A stretch of 64,000 bases of DNA from JBCBSP01 sp964550935 (GCA_964550935.1 CAZKBB010000002.1:1-64000); one strand, 5' to 3'. Counted from the stretch's first letter, positions 31,209 to 39,790 are shown. Numbers and translations are program-made. Notes: a model not told the origin generated them from the sequence alone.

Positions 31209-33094
31209 AACGCGGCGAGGCGCTCCTCGCGCGCGGTTCGCCGGCGCGGCGGCGGTGCGGACAGACTGCGCGCCGGCAACCCCTCGTGGGCGAGCGCCAT
31301 GAAGTCACGCCAGATCATCGCCGGCAGGCTTCCGCCCGTCACCGCGCCCATCGTCTGGTCATCGTCGCGCCCGACCCAGACCCCGGCCGCGTAATCGGCG
31401 GTGAACCCGATGAACCAGGCGTCGCGCGAGTTCTGACTGGTGCCGGTCTTTCCAGCTGCGGCCCGGTTCAGTTGAGCGCGCGCGCCGGTGCCGTCGCGCA
31501 CGACGCTTTGCAGCATGGTGGACATCGCGCGCGCATCCTCCACCGAGACCGCGCGGGCGGCCGGACCCGGCTCGGCCTCCCACAGCGCCTCGCCGCGCCG
31601 GTTCGTGATGCGCTCGATCAGGCGCGGCTCCCGGCGCACGCCGTCATTGGCGAAGACGAGATAGACGCTGGTCATCTCGAGAAGACTGACCTCGGCCGCG
31701 CCGAGCGCGATCGCAGGCAAAGAGGGGATCTGGGATTGCACCCCGAGGCGCTGCGCCATCTCCGCGACCGTGTCCGCGCCGACCGCCGCGCCGGCCTGCG
31801 CCGCGACCGTGTTGATCGAGCGCTTCAGCGCGTCCGCGATCGTGATCGCGCCGCGATAGCCGCCGCCGAAATTCTCAGGGCTCCAGCCCTCAAGATCGAT
31901 CGGCTCGTCCTCGAAGGTGGAGGAGGGCGCGTACCCGGCCTCCAGCGCGGCGGCGAAGACGACCGGCTTGAACGCCGAGCCCGGCTGGCGGCGCGCCTGG
32001 ACCGCACGGTTGAACTGGCTGTCGCGGTAGTCGAGCCCGCCGGTCATGGCGCGCACCCGACCGTCCATGTCCACCGCGACGAGCGCGGCTTCGCGCGGGT
32101 CGTCCTCTGCGCCCAGATGCGCCTTGGCCGCGCTCATCGCCGCGCGCTGCAGGCGCGGTTCGATGCTCGTGGCGATGACGAGATCGGGCGTCTGCGACCC
32201 GTCCGGCAGCCGCGCTTCGGCGAGGCTCAGCGCGTAGTCGAAGACATGACCATAAAGCGCCGCGTCAGGGCCCTCCTGATCGATCGGGGTCGCAGGATCG
32301 GCGGTTGCGGCGATGTAGTTGATGGAATCGATGAAGCCCGCGTTCAGCATCGCCTGAAGCACGTCCTCGGCCCGCTCGCGCGCGGCGTCGAGATTGGTCG
32401 TGGGCGCCAGCCGGCTCGGCGCTTTGGGCAGCGCGGCGAGGAGGGCCGCTTGCTGCAGCGTCAGCTCTGAGGCGGGCCGGTCAAAGTAGCGCCGCGCCGC
32501 CGCCTCCACGCCATAGGCCTGCTCGCCGAGATAAACCCGGTTCAGATAAAGCTCGAGGATCTCCTGCTTGGTCAGCTGGCGTTCGAGCGCGGGGGCGAGC
32601 CGGATCTCCTGGATCTTGCGCTGCACGGTGCGTTCCGGGGTCAGGATCAGATTCTTTACGAGCTGCATGGTCAGCGTCGAGCCGCCCTGGACCGTCGCGC
32701 CGGCGCGCAGGTTCGCCATGAAGGCGCGCGCGAGGCCTTGAAGGTCGACGCCTGAATGCTCGTAGAAGCGCTGGTCCTCGATCGCGATGAAGGCCTGGGG
32801 GACATGCTCGGGCAGGTCCTCAAGGCGCACCACATCGCCGTAAAGCGGTCCGCGCACCGCGAGCGTCTCGCCGTTTGCGCCGAGCAGCGTCACCGAGCGT
32901 TCCAGCCGGGTCGACCACAGCGCCTCGTCGTCCTCGGGCAGGCGGGGGATGTCGTGGAACGCCCACCGCCAGAACACGATGAAGGCGATGAGGAGCGCCA
33001 GCGCGAGGGCGGCGCCGGTCATGCCCACGAGCGCTACAGGCCGGCGCCAGAGGGGCGGGCGGTCATCGGAGAGATCGGCGCGGAAGGTGTTCAT
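31154..33094 (-). CDS. Class A penicillin-binding protein (PBP1A-type)
   Basis: A 646-residue bifunctional peptidoglycan synthase in the inner membrane. One N-terminal helix (about residues 21-43) is followed by the glycosyltransferase domain, with the catalytic glutamate in AIEDQRFYEH (Glu106) and GGSTLTMQLVKNL. The transpeptidase domain has the three expected motifs: SAFKP (serine nucleophile), SIN and KTGTS. The C-terminus (SLSAPPPRRRTAREERL) is basic and proline-rich. The ATG at 33094 is chosen because the extra upstream residues of the open frame do not resemble the family. The 3' end runs 55 bases into the sodium channel gene. Confidence 0.95.
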   Translation of the reverse strand: MNTFRADLSDDRPPLWRRPVALVGMTGAALALALLIAFIVFWRWAFHDIPRLPEDDEALWSTRLERSVTLLGANGETLAVRGPLYGDVVRLEDLPEHVPQAFIAIEDQRFYEHSGVDLQGLARAFMANLRAGATVQGGSTLTMQLVKNLILTPERTVQRKIQEIRLAPALERQLTKQEILELYLNRVYLGEQAYGVEAAARRYFDRPASELTLQQAALLAALPKAPSRLAPTTNLDAARERAEDVLQAMLNAGFIDSINYIAATADPATPIDQEGPDAALYGHVFDYALSLAEARLPDGSQTPDLVIATSIEPRLQRAAMSAAKAHLGAEDDPREAALVAVDMDGRVRAMTGGLDYRDSQFNRAVQARRQPGSAFKPVVFAAALEAGYAPSSTFEDEPIDLEGWSPENFGGGYRGAITIADALKRSINTVAAQAGAAVGADTVAEMAQRLGVQSQIPSLPAIALGAAEVSLLEMTSVYLVFANDGVRREPRLIERITNRRGEALWEAEPGPAARAVSVEDARAMSTMLQSVVRDGTGARAQLNRAAAGKTGTSQNSRDAWFIGFTADYAAGVWVGRDDDQTMGAVTGGSLPAMIWRDFMALAHEGLPARSLSAPPPRRRTAREERLAAFYSELSERFSEINADPSR

Positions 33095-33160
33095 CGCGTG
33101 AGAGACCTGCACTGAAACGCGCGGGTCTGAAAAGCGTGCGAACGCGGCTAAAATGAGGAC

Positions 33161-33604
33161 ATGGCCGAGGACCGACCGTTCTGGGAGACGAAATCCCTCT
33201 CGCAGATGAGCCCGTCGGAATGGGAAGCGCTCTGCGACGGCTGCGGCAAGTGCTGCGTGGTCCTGATTCAGGATGAAGACGGCGGGCCGGTTTACCGCAC
33301 CGACGTTGGATGCCGGCTGCTTGATCTGAAAACGGTGCGCTGCTCGGACTATGACAACCGCCACGCTCGCGTGCCGGGCTGCGTGAAGCTGACCCCAGAC
33401 AATGTCGCCGCGCTGGACTGGATGCCCAGGAGCTGCGCCTACCGGCGCATCCATGAGGGACGCGGCCTCGCCGACTGGCACCCGCTCGTCAGCGACGATC
33501 CCGAGAGCGTTCATCGCGCCGGCGTGTCGGTGAAAGGCCGCCTCGTGGCTGAGGATGAGGTCGACTGGGACGACATTGAGGAGCGTATCGTCGGCGAGAA
33601 TTAG
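33161..33604 (+). CDS. YcgN-type cysteine-cluster protein (UPF0260)
   Basis: A 147-residue soluble protein of the YcgN/YkgJ family. The N-terminus has FWETKSLSQMSPSEWEALCD and the metal-cluster cysteines CDGCGKCCVV; more follow in CRLLDLKTVRCSDY, GCVKLTP and SCAYRRIHEGR. The pattern fits a family of probable zinc or iron-sulfur proteins of unknown role. It is divergent from the PBP1A gene. It is the host gene immediately upstream of the GTA cluster. Confidence 0.92.
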   Translation: MAEDRPFWETKSLSQMSPSEWEALCDGCGKCCVVLIQDEDGGPVYRTDVGCRLLDLKTVRCSDYDNRHARVPGCVKLTPDNVAALDWMPRSCAYRRIHEGRGLADWHPLVSDDPESVHRAGVSVKGRLVAEDEVDWDDIEERIVGEN

Positions 33605-33682
33605 GCCGATACGGGGATAATCCGGCGGCTGCTCCCGCCTCGGACGATTGTTTCCATAAGTTGCTCAGTGCGTTGGCTGTTT

Positions 33683-33692
33683 TTCTGCAGAA
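33683..33692. promoter_or_regulatory. Palindrome TTCTGCAGAA upstream of the GTA cluster
   Basis: A perfect 10-base palindrome about 38 bases before the first GTA gene, in a 126-base intergenic stretch without other genes. It is a plausible binding site for a GTA regulator such as the GafY-like protein. No clear -35/-10 pair was found, in line with a promoter that needs an activator. The role is inference. Confidence 0.35.
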
Positions 33693-33730
33693 GACGTTCG
33701 ACCGCCCCGGTGCGCGGCTAGTCTTCAGGC

Positions 33731-34207
33731 ATGGTCGAAAAATCCGAAAACGAAACGCCGCAGCCGGATTGGGACGCGGTGATCGACGCCCTCGCGGCAG
33801 GTGAGACCCCGGAGGAGCTGTTCGAGCGCCATGGCGTCACGGCGGACCTGCTTGAGGCCGAGCTGTCCCGGCAGGCCGCGGCGCGGCATGTGCGCACCGT
33901 CGATCTCGCCGTCATCCAGCTCTACGCCGAGCTTGAGGCGCTCACCGTGCGGCTTCGCGACGACGGACCCGATGCGGCCGAGGCGACGACGAAGAGAATG
34001 ACCGCCGTCACCAAGCTCATCCAGACGCTGGAGAGCATGAAGCTCGGACTGGAACGCGAAGCCGCCGGTGGACTGCATGACGAACAGGCTGAACTCGAGC
34101 GGCTTCGAGCGGATCTGGAGCGCCGCATCCTGGGCATCGCTGCCGCCTGCTCACCGGACGAAATTCGCGACTGGGTTGGGTACCCGGCGCTTGAGGATGA
34201 TTCGTGA
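33731..34207 (+). CDS. GTA small terminase-like protein (g1)
   Basis: A 158-residue helical protein with a helix-turn-helix-like N-terminus (ELFERHGVTADLLEAELSRQ) and coiled-coil middle (TKLIQTLESMKLGLERE). Position as the first gene, overlapping the large terminase by 11 bases, fits RcGTA g1, which was shown to be the small terminase that hands DNA to the packaging motor without strict sequence specificity. The sequence itself is poorly conserved, so the call rests mainly on size, fold prediction and position. Confidence 0.75.
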   Translation: MVEKSENETPQPDWDAVIDALAAGETPEELFERHGVTADLLEAELSRQAAARHVRTVDLAVIQLYAELEALTVRLRDDGPDAAEATTKRMTAVTKLIQTLESMKLGLEREAAGGLHDEQAELERLRADLERRILGIAAACSPDEIRDWVGYPALEDDS

Positions 34208-35402
34208 CGACTGGCTATTCTGGGCCAGACAGGCCCAGCTCGCGCCTCCGGGCGACTGGTCGATCTGGCTGTTTCTGGGCGGGCGCGGGGCTGGAAAGAC
34301 CCGCGCCGGGGCGGAGTGGGTCCGGTCCCAGGTGCTCGGCGGGAAGAAGCGCATCGCGCTGGTCGCGCCGACCTATAACGACGCGCGCGAGGTGATGGTC
34401 GGCGGGCCCTCTGGCTTGTTGTCCATCGGGCCGCCGGAGCGCCGGCCGGTCTACTCGCCCTCGCGCCGCCGGTTGGAGTGGAGCGACGGGGTGGTCGGCT
34501 ATGTGTTCTCGGCGGAAGATCCGGACGGGCTTCGCGGGCCTCAGTTTGACGCGGCGTGGGCCGATGAGTTCGCGGCCTGGCGCTACGCCCAGGCCACGCT
34601 CGACACGCTGCGCATGGGGTTACGTTTGGGCGAGGATCCGCGCCTCGCGATCACGACGACGCCGAGGCCGATCCCGGCTCTGAAGCAGCTCGTGAAGAGC
34701 TCGGGCGTCGCCGTGACGCGGTCGGCCACGGCTGAGAACCGCACAAGCCTCGCGCCGGGCTTCGTCGAGGCGATGAAGGAGGCTTACGGCGCCTCGCGCC
34801 TGGCCCGGCAAGAGCTCGACGGCGCCTTGATCGAGGACCCGGACGGGGCGCTGTGGACCCGTGAGATGATCGACGCGGCGCTCTCGCTCGACGCCGCAGC
34901 GCCCGAGCGCATCGTCGTCGGCGTTGATCCGCCGGCGGGCAGCGGCGAGGGCGACGAGTGCGGCCTGGTCGTCGTGGGCGGAGCTGGGACGGGCCGCGGG
35001 CTGACCGCCGTCGTGCTCGCTGACCGATCGCTGCGCGCCTCGCCCGAGGGCTGGGCGCGAGCGGTCGCCCAGGCGGTGGAGGCGTTCGACGCCGACGCGG
35101 TGGTGGCCGAAGCCAACCAGGGCGGGGACATGGTGCGCGCCGTACTGACCCAGGCCGAGCCGGACCTGCCGGTCAGGCTGGTGCGCGCAAGCCGCGGCAA
35201 GCGCGCCCGCGCCGAGCCGATCGCGGCGCTTTATGCGCGCGGTCGCGTCGCGCATGCGGGACGGTTTCCCGCGCTCGAAGACCAGATGTGCGCCTTCGGC
35301 TCGCCGGAGAGTCGTGGCTCGCCCGACCGCGTGGACGCGCTGGTCTGGGCGCTCGCCGCACTCGCCGGCCCGAGTGCGGATCCACGTTTGAGGCGCCTCT
35401 AG
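34197..35402 (+). CDS. GTA large terminase, DNA packaging ATPase/nuclease (g2)
   Basis: A 401-residue terminase large subunit. Walker A is GGRGAGKT (residues 28-35), Walker B lies in FDAAWADEFAAW with the catalytic glutamate, and the RNase H-like nuclease has acidic residues in VVGVDPPAG, VVAEANQGG and DRVDALVWAL. It pumps host DNA into the GTA head. The ATG at 34197 follows GAGG and lies within the end of g1. A start further upstream would overlap g1 by much more. Confidence 0.95.
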   Translation: MIRDDWLFWARQAQLAPPGDWSIWLFLGGRGAGKTRAGAEWVRSQVLGGKKRIALVAPTYNDAREVMVGGPSGLLSIGPPERRPVYSPSRRRLEWSDGVVGYVFSAEDPDGLRGPQFDAAWADEFAAWRYAQATLDTLRMGLRLGEDPRLAITTTPRPIPALKQLVKSSGVAVTRSATAENRTSLAPGFVEAMKEAYGASRLARQELDGALIEDPDGALWTREMIDAALSLDAAAPERIVVGVDPPAGSGEGDECGLVVVGGAGTGRGLTAVVLADRSLRASPEGWARAVAQAVEAFDADAVVAEANQGGDMVRAVLTQAEPDLPVRLVRASRGKRARAEPIAALYARGRVAHAGRFPALEDQMCAFGSPESRGSPDRVDALVWALAALAGPSADPRLRRL

Positions 35403-35434
35403 GCGCGAACCCGACATCAGAAAGGGACCACCCC

Positions 35435-36577
35435 ATGTGGAGGACGCTCCTCGGCCGTGAACGCAAGGCCGCAGGGGGGTTCGTGGCGTTGAGCCTCAGC
35501 CCGCCCGCGGCGTGGACGCCGCGCGACTACGCCGCCTATGTGCGCGAGGGCTATGCGCGCAACGCCGTCACCCATCGCTGCGTGCGCCTGATCGCGGAGG
35601 CCGTCGCCGCGGTGCCCCTGCACGCCGGTGACGACGGGGAGGGCTCGCGCCGCGCGCTTGATCTCGTCAGCGCGCCGAACCCCGACGAGGCCGGCCAGGA
35701 GCTTCTCGAGAGCTTCATCGGGGCCCTGCAGGTCGCGGGCAACGCCTATATGGAGTTCGCCGGCGGCGAGGACGGGCCTCAGGCGCTCTACATGCTCAGG
35801 CCCGACCGCATGCGCGTGATCGCCGGGCCGAAAGGCTGGGCGGACGCCTGGGAGTATCGGGCCGGCGGAGAGCGGCGCGTGTTCGAGCGCGACCGCGCCC
35901 GCGGCCGCAGCCCGGTCCTTCACATGAAGCTCTTCAACCCGGGCGATGATCATTACGGCCTGCCGCCGATGGAGGCGGCTGCAAGGGCGGTCGACGTGCA
36001 CAACGCCGGCGGGACTTGGGCGAAGGCTCTGCTCGACAACGCCGCGCGGCCCTCCGGCGCGCTCGTGGTGGCCGGCCGTGAAGGCGGCGATGCGCGCCTG
36101 ACGGAGAGCCAGTACGAGCGCCTGAAGACCGAGCTCGAGGATCTCTACACCGGCCCGGCCAACGCCGGCCGGCCGCTGCTTCTGGAGGGCGGGCTCGACT
36201 GGAAGCCCATGGGGCAGAGCCCGGCGGAGATGGACTTCATCGAGCTGCGCCGCGAGGCCGCGCGCGAGATCGCGCTTGCGTTCGGCGTGCCGCCCATGCT
36301 GCTCGGCGTGCCCGGCGACAACACCTATTCCAATTACAAAGAGGCGAACCTCGCCTTCCATCGCCAGACGGTTCTGCCGCTGGCGCGCAAGACCGCGCGC
36401 GCCCTGTCGCGCTGGCTGTCGCCCTGGCTTGGCCCGGCGCGTCTGCAGCCGGCCGCGGAGGAACTGCCTGCGCTCAGCGAAGAGCGCGCGCGGCGCTGGA
36501 GCGAGATCTCCGGCGCGGACTTCCTCAGCGATGCAGAGAAGCGCCGTCTCCTCGGGCTGGAGGAGGCGCCGAGATGA
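35435..36577 (+). CDS. GTA HK97-family portal protein (g3)
   Basis: A 380-residue HK97-type portal that forms the ring through which DNA enters the head. RNAVTHRCVRLIAEAVAAVPL near the N-terminus is the family start, GNAYMEF and DDHYGLPPMEAAARAVD lie mid-protein, and FGVPPMLLGVPGDNTYSNYK is the conserved C-terminal block. AAAGGGA precedes the ATG. It overlaps the next small gene by 4 bases. Confidence 0.95.
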   Translation: MWRTLLGRERKAAGGFVALSLSPPAAWTPRDYAAYVREGYARNAVTHRCVRLIAEAVAAVPLHAGDDGEGSRRALDLVSAPNPDEAGQELLESFIGALQVAGNAYMEFAGGEDGPQALYMLRPDRMRVIAGPKGWADAWEYRAGGERRVFERDRARGRSPVLHMKLFNPGDDHYGLPPMEAAARAVDVHNAGGTWAKALLDNAARPSGALVVAGREGGDARLTESQYERLKTELEDLYTGPANAGRPLLLEGGLDWKPMGQSPAEMDFIELRREAAREIALAFGVPPMLLGVPGDNTYSNYKEANLAFHRQTVLPLARKTARALSRWLSPWLGPARLQPAAEELPALSEERARRWSEISGADFLSDAEKRRLLGLEEAPR

Positions 36578-36828
36578 GCGATGAAACAAGCTGGCGCTTC
36601 GAGCGCACGGTCTCGCTCGGCGTCGTCGTCGCGGTGCTGATGCAGACCGCGGCTGCCCTGATGTGGGCGGGCTCCACCGGAGAGCGCCTGCGCCATCTGG
36701 AGGAACGCGCCGCCGCCACGCTGGCTGTCAACGAGCGCCTGGCGCGGCTGGAGGAGCAGACCGTCCAGATGCGCGCCTCGCTCGATCGCATCGAGCGCCG
36801 CATGCACGACCAGGCGACCGGCGGCTAG
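36574..36828 (+). CDS. Small membrane/coiled-coil protein between portal and protease (g3.5-like)
   Basis: An 84-residue protein with one membrane helix (about residues 13-32, LGVVVAVLMQTAAALMWAG) followed by a charged coiled coil (HLEERAAATLAVNERLARLE). It sits where RcGTA g3.5 lies, between portal and protease genes, and overlaps the portal by 4 bases. The topology resembles small phage holin-like proteins, but no function is established. The holin idea is weak. Confidence 0.7.
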   Translation: MSDETSWRFERTVSLGVVVAVLMQTAAALMWAGSTGERLRHLEERAAATLAVNERLARLEEQTVQMRASLDRIERRMHDQATGG

Positions 36829-36865
36829 ACGCCGGCCTCGCCCCTTCAGACATCGGGAGACGCCC

Positions 36866-37333
36866 ATGAGCGCCGGCGAAGCCGTCGGCGAACCGCTGAG
36901 CTTTAGCGGTTACGCCTCACTGTTCGACATCGAGGATCACGCGCGCGACGTCGTGCGCGCCGGCGCCTTCGCGCGCACCTTGACGGCGCGCGGCGCTTCG
37001 GGCGTGCGCATGTTGTTCCAGCATGACGCGGCCGAGCCCGTCGGCGTCTGGGACGAGATCCGCGAGGACGGGCGCGGGCTTTATGTCCGCGGACGTCTCC
37101 TGCCGGCGGCTGCGCGCGGGCGGGCGGTGATCGGCCTTGTTTCGCAAGGCGCGGTCGACGGGCTGTCGATCGGCTTTCGCACCCGGCGCTCCGCGCCGCG
37201 CCCCGGCGGAGGGCGCGATCTTCTCGAAATCGACCTGTGGGAAGTCTCAATCGTGACCTTCCCCATGCTCGCCCAGGCGCGTCTGCGCCGGGTCGCCGCG
37301 CCTGAGCGCGCGGCTTCGCTCGCGGCGGCCTGA
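36866..37333 (+). CDS. GTA prohead protease (g4)
   Basis: A 155-residue HK97 prohead protease (peptidase family U35). It starts with FSGYASLFDIEDHARDVV; His53 in FQHD and Ser101 in DGLSIGF are the expected catalytic residues, followed by EIDLWEVSIVTFPM. It trims the capsid protein scaffold domain during head maturation. GGGAGACGCCC lies just before the ATG. It precedes the capsid gene, as in all HK97-type modules. Confidence 0.95.
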   Translation: MSAGEAVGEPLSFSGYASLFDIEDHARDVVRAGAFARTLTARGASGVRMLFQHDAAEPVGVWDEIREDGRGLYVRGRLLPAAARGRAVIGLVSQGAVDGLSIGFRTRRSAPRPGGGRDLLEIDLWEVSIVTFPMLAQARLRRVAAPERAASLAAA

Positions 37334-37373
37334 CCGCCGACCGCTTCAACGCCCGACGATGGAAAGGACCCAC

Positions 37374-38591
37374 ATGACCCGGGAGACCAAGATGGCCGCG
37401 CCCAATGCAGAGGCGCGCGCCGCGATGCACGAATTTCTCTGCGCGTTCGAGAGCTTCAAGGACGCCAACGACCGCCGCCTCGACGAGATCGAGAAGAAGA
37501 CCGGCGCCGACCCGCTCTTGGCCGAACAGGTCGACCGCATCGACCGCGCTCTGATCGAGCAGAAGCAGGCGCTCGACCGCATGGCGCTGGAAAGCCGCCG
37601 ACCGGCGCTGGAGACCGGCCGGCGCGGCGCGCAGGATGCGGGCTGGTCGGCCTATGTACGCCGCGGCGACGCCTCGAGCCTGCTCGAAGGCAAGTCGCTC
37701 TCGGCCGGCGTGGACGCGGACGGCGGCTATGTCGCGCCGGCCGAGACCGAAGCGCTGATCACGCGCCTCGTCACGGAGGTGTCGCCGATCCGCGCCATCG
37801 CGTCGGTGAAGCAGACCACGAGCCACACCTTCAAGCGCCCGGTGAGCCTTGGCGGCGCGGCCCATGGCTGGACCTCCGAGACCGGCGCGCGCACCGAGAC
37901 CGATACAAGCTCGCTCGCGATCGCGGAGATTCCGACCGCGGAGCTCTACGCCATGCCCGCCGCCACGCCGGTGCTTCTGGAGGATGCGCTGGTCGATGTG
38001 GACCAGTGGCTCGCCGAGGAGGTCCGCGACGTCTTCGCCGAGGCAGAGGGCAAGGCCTTCGTCAACGGCGACGGGACGAACAAGCCCAGAGGCTTCCTCA
38101 ACTACACCAAGGTCGCTGACGGGAGCGAAGTCTGGGGCGAGCTCGGCTATGTCGCCACGGGCGCGGCGGCGGACTTTCCCGCCGACGACCCGGTGGACGT
38201 GCTGATCGACCTGATCTACGCGCCGGCCTCAGGCTATCGCGCCAACGGCCGCTTCGTGATGAACCGGCGCACCGTCTCCAAGGTGCGCAAGTTCAAGGAC
38301 TCTGACGGCAACTATATCTGGCAGCCCTCCATGAGCGCGGGGCTCCCCGCGACGCTTCTGGGCTATCCGGTCACCGAAGCCGAGGACCTGCCCGACGTGG
38401 AGGCGAACGCCTTCGCGATCGCGTTCGGCGATTTCGAGCGCGGTTATCTCGTGGTGGATCGCCAGGGCGTCCAGGTCTTGCGCGACCCGTACTCGGCCAA
38501 GCCTTACGTCCTGTTCTATACGACCAAGCGCGTCGGGGGCGGGGTGCAGGACTTCAACGCGATCAAGCTTCTCAAGATCGCCGCCAGCTGA
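37374..38591 (+). CDS. GTA major capsid protein, HK97 fold (g5)
   Basis: A 405-residue capsid precursor. Residues about 1-105 form a helical scaffold region to be cut by the protease. The shell domain starts near LSAGVDADGGYVAPAETE, the usual cleavage-proximal sequence of HK97 capsids. ATPVLLEDALVDVDQWLAEEV and GDGTNKPRGFL are family signatures. The ATG at 37374 is preferred over the ATG at 37359 because GGAAAGGA stands 5 bases before it. A long-stem hairpin follows the gene. Confidence 0.95.
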   Translation: MTRETKMAAPNAEARAAMHEFLCAFESFKDANDRRLDEIEKKTGADPLLAEQVDRIDRALIEQKQALDRMALESRRPALETGRRGAQDAGWSAYVRRGDASSLLEGKSLSAGVDADGGYVAPAETEALITRLVTEVSPIRAIASVKQTTSHTFKRPVSLGGAAHGWTSETGARTETDTSSLAIAEIPTAELYAMPAATPVLLEDALVDVDQWLAEEVRDVFAEAEGKAFVNGDGTNKPRGFLNYTKVADGSEVWGELGYVATGAAADFPADDPVDVLIDLIYAPASGYRANGRFVMNRRTVSKVRKFKDSDGNYIWQPSMSAGLPATLLGYPVTEAEDLPDVEANAFAIAFGDFERGYLVVDRQGVQVLRDPYSAKPYVLFYTTKRVGGGVQDFNAIKLLKIAAS

Positions 38592-38635
38592 ATGCGATCG
38601 GCGCGCCCGCGCGTCCCTCTCGCGCGACGCCGCCG

Positions 38636-38679
38636 GCGGAGCGCCGCCGTCTTCCTCCCCCCGGGCGGCGGCGCTCCGC
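38636..38679 (+). terminator. Long GC hairpin between capsid and connector genes, possible attenuator
   Basis: Arms GCGGAGCGCCGCCG (38636-38649) and its exact complement (38666-38679) can form a 14-bp stem with a 16-base loop. It is followed by the pyrimidine-rich ACTTCTTCTTC rather than a clean T-run, so it may be a weak or regulated terminator, or simply limit expression downstream of the highly made capsid. The 123-base gap containing it has no gene. Confidence 0.5.
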
Positions 38680-38714
38680 ACTTCTTCTTCAAGCTTCAAC
38701 ACGGAGACGCCGCC

Positions 38715-39314
38715 ATGCCGGTCGTCGAACTGACCGCGCCTGCGGTCGAGCCCGTCTCGCTGGCCGAGGCGAAGGCTTTCCTGCGTGTGGGCCACGGCGA
38801 CGAGGATGCGCTCATCGGCCTGATGATCCGCGCCGCGCGCACCGGCGTGGAAAGTCTCACCGGGCGAGCGCTGATCGTGCGCGACTTTCGCGAGACGCTC
38901 GACGGCTGGCCGCTGCGGCGCTTCTCCGCGGCCGGGACCGCCTTCGCGCTCGCACGGCCTCCGCTAGCGTCGGTGTCCGAGGTGCGCGTGCGCGATCACA
39001 CAGGCGATGAGATCGTCTGGGATCCGGCCGAGTACCGCATCGACACCGACTACGATCCGGGGCGGATCATCGCCCGGGCGCCGTTCGGGTTTCCAAGACC
39101 CGGCAAGCGTGCGGCGAGCGTCGAGATCGACTTCACCGCCGGCTACGGCGTTTCGGCCGACGAGGTGCCTGCGCCGCTGCGTGAAGCGACTCTCATCTAC
39201 GCCGGCCGGCTCTACGCGCGCGGCGATGCGCCGGAGGTCGCGCTACGGGGCGAGGGCGACCCAGGTGACACGGTGATGCGCCTTCTCAATCCCTATCGGA
39301 GCCGACGGCTATGA
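38715..39314 (+). CDS. GTA head-tail connector (g6)
   Basis: A 199-residue phage connector of the gp6/phiE125 gp8 type. VEPVSLAEAKAFLRVGHGDEDA at the start and RAARTGVESLTGRALI are family signatures; the C-terminal domain has VEIDFTAGYG and PLREATLIYAGRLYARG. It joins the portal to the tail. The ATG at 38715 (GGAGACGCC upstream) starts at the conserved sequence; an open frame further upstream has no similarity. It overlaps the tail terminator gene by 4 bases with no g7-like gene between. Confidence 0.92.
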   Translation: MPVVELTAPAVEPVSLAEAKAFLRVGHGDEDALIGLMIRAARTGVESLTGRALIVRDFRETLDGWPLRRFSAAGTAFALARPPLASVSEVRVRDHTGDEIVWDPAEYRIDTDYDPGRIIARAPFGFPRPGKRAASVEIDFTAGYGVSADEVPAPLREATLIYAGRLYARGDAPEVALRGEGDPGDTVMRLLNPYRSRRL

Positions 39315-39730
39315 GCGCTGAAGCCGCCTTCCAAGCCGCCGTGCTCGACCGGTTGCGCGCTGACGCCGGCGTGCAGTCGGTCTTCGGCGACCCGGCGCGG
39401 GTCTACGCCGGCGCGCCGCGCGGCGCAGCGTTCCCTTATGTCGTGCTCGGGGCGGGCGAAAGCGCGCCGGCCGACGCCGAGGGCGCGCGCCTGATCGACC
39501 ACAAGCTGACCTTGGCGGTCCGCGCCAGGCGCTTGGACCTCGCCGCCGCCAAGCAGGCCGTCGGGCTGGTGCGCGACGCGCTCCACCTGGCCGATCTCAC
39601 CCTTACAGATGGCGCGCGCTGCGTGCTCTGCCGCGTCGTCTACACCGACGTCGTGCGCGCCGGCGACGCCCGCTCGCTCACCGGCCTGGTGCGCCTGAAC
39701 GCGCGCCTGGACCCGATCGGAGAAGCGTGA
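39311..39730 (+). CDS. GTA tail terminator, DUF3168 (g8)
   Basis: A 139-residue DUF3168 protein, the tail-completion factor that caps the tail tube at the head end. Family features are FQAAVLDRLRADAGVQSVFG, PYVVLG and LTLAVRARRLDLAAAKQAV. It overlaps the connector by 4 bases. In RcGTA a stopper protein (g7) is encoded between g6 and g8; it is absent here, so either it is lost or its role is taken by another protein. Immediately after this gene the cluster is broken by the toxin-antitoxin module. Confidence 0.9.
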   Translation: MSAEAAFQAAVLDRLRADAGVQSVFGDPARVYAGAPRGAAFPYVVLGAGESAPADAEGARLIDHKLTLAVRARRLDLAAAKQAVGLVRDALHLADLTLTDGARCVLCRVVYTDVVRAGDARSLTGLVRLNARLDPIGEA

Positions 39731-39732
39731 TC

Positions 39733-39749
39733 AAGCATGCATAATGCTT
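39733..39749. repeat. Short inverted repeat at the left edge of the inserted module
   Basis: AAGCAT and ATGCTT flank GCATA just after the g8 stop. It may be a remnant of the insertion, an operator, or a weak hairpin ending the upstream transcript. The region is AT-rich compared with the GTA genes. Confidence 0.35.
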
Positions 39750-39756
39750 CTAAAAC

Positions 39757-39784
39757 TTGACCGGATATATCACCATGATATGTC
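39757..39784 (+). promoter_or_regulatory. Candidate promoter and operator of the DUF4258/HTH module
   Basis: TTGACC (39757-39762) and TATGTC (39779-39784) with 16 bases between form a plausible sigma-70 promoter. Between and over the -10 lies a perfect inverted repeat ATATCA-CCA-TGATAT (39767-39781), the place where the antitoxin would repress its own operon. The toxin ATG is 6 bases further on. The -10 is weak (three of six). Confidence 0.5.
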
Positions 39785-39790
39785 TAGCAC

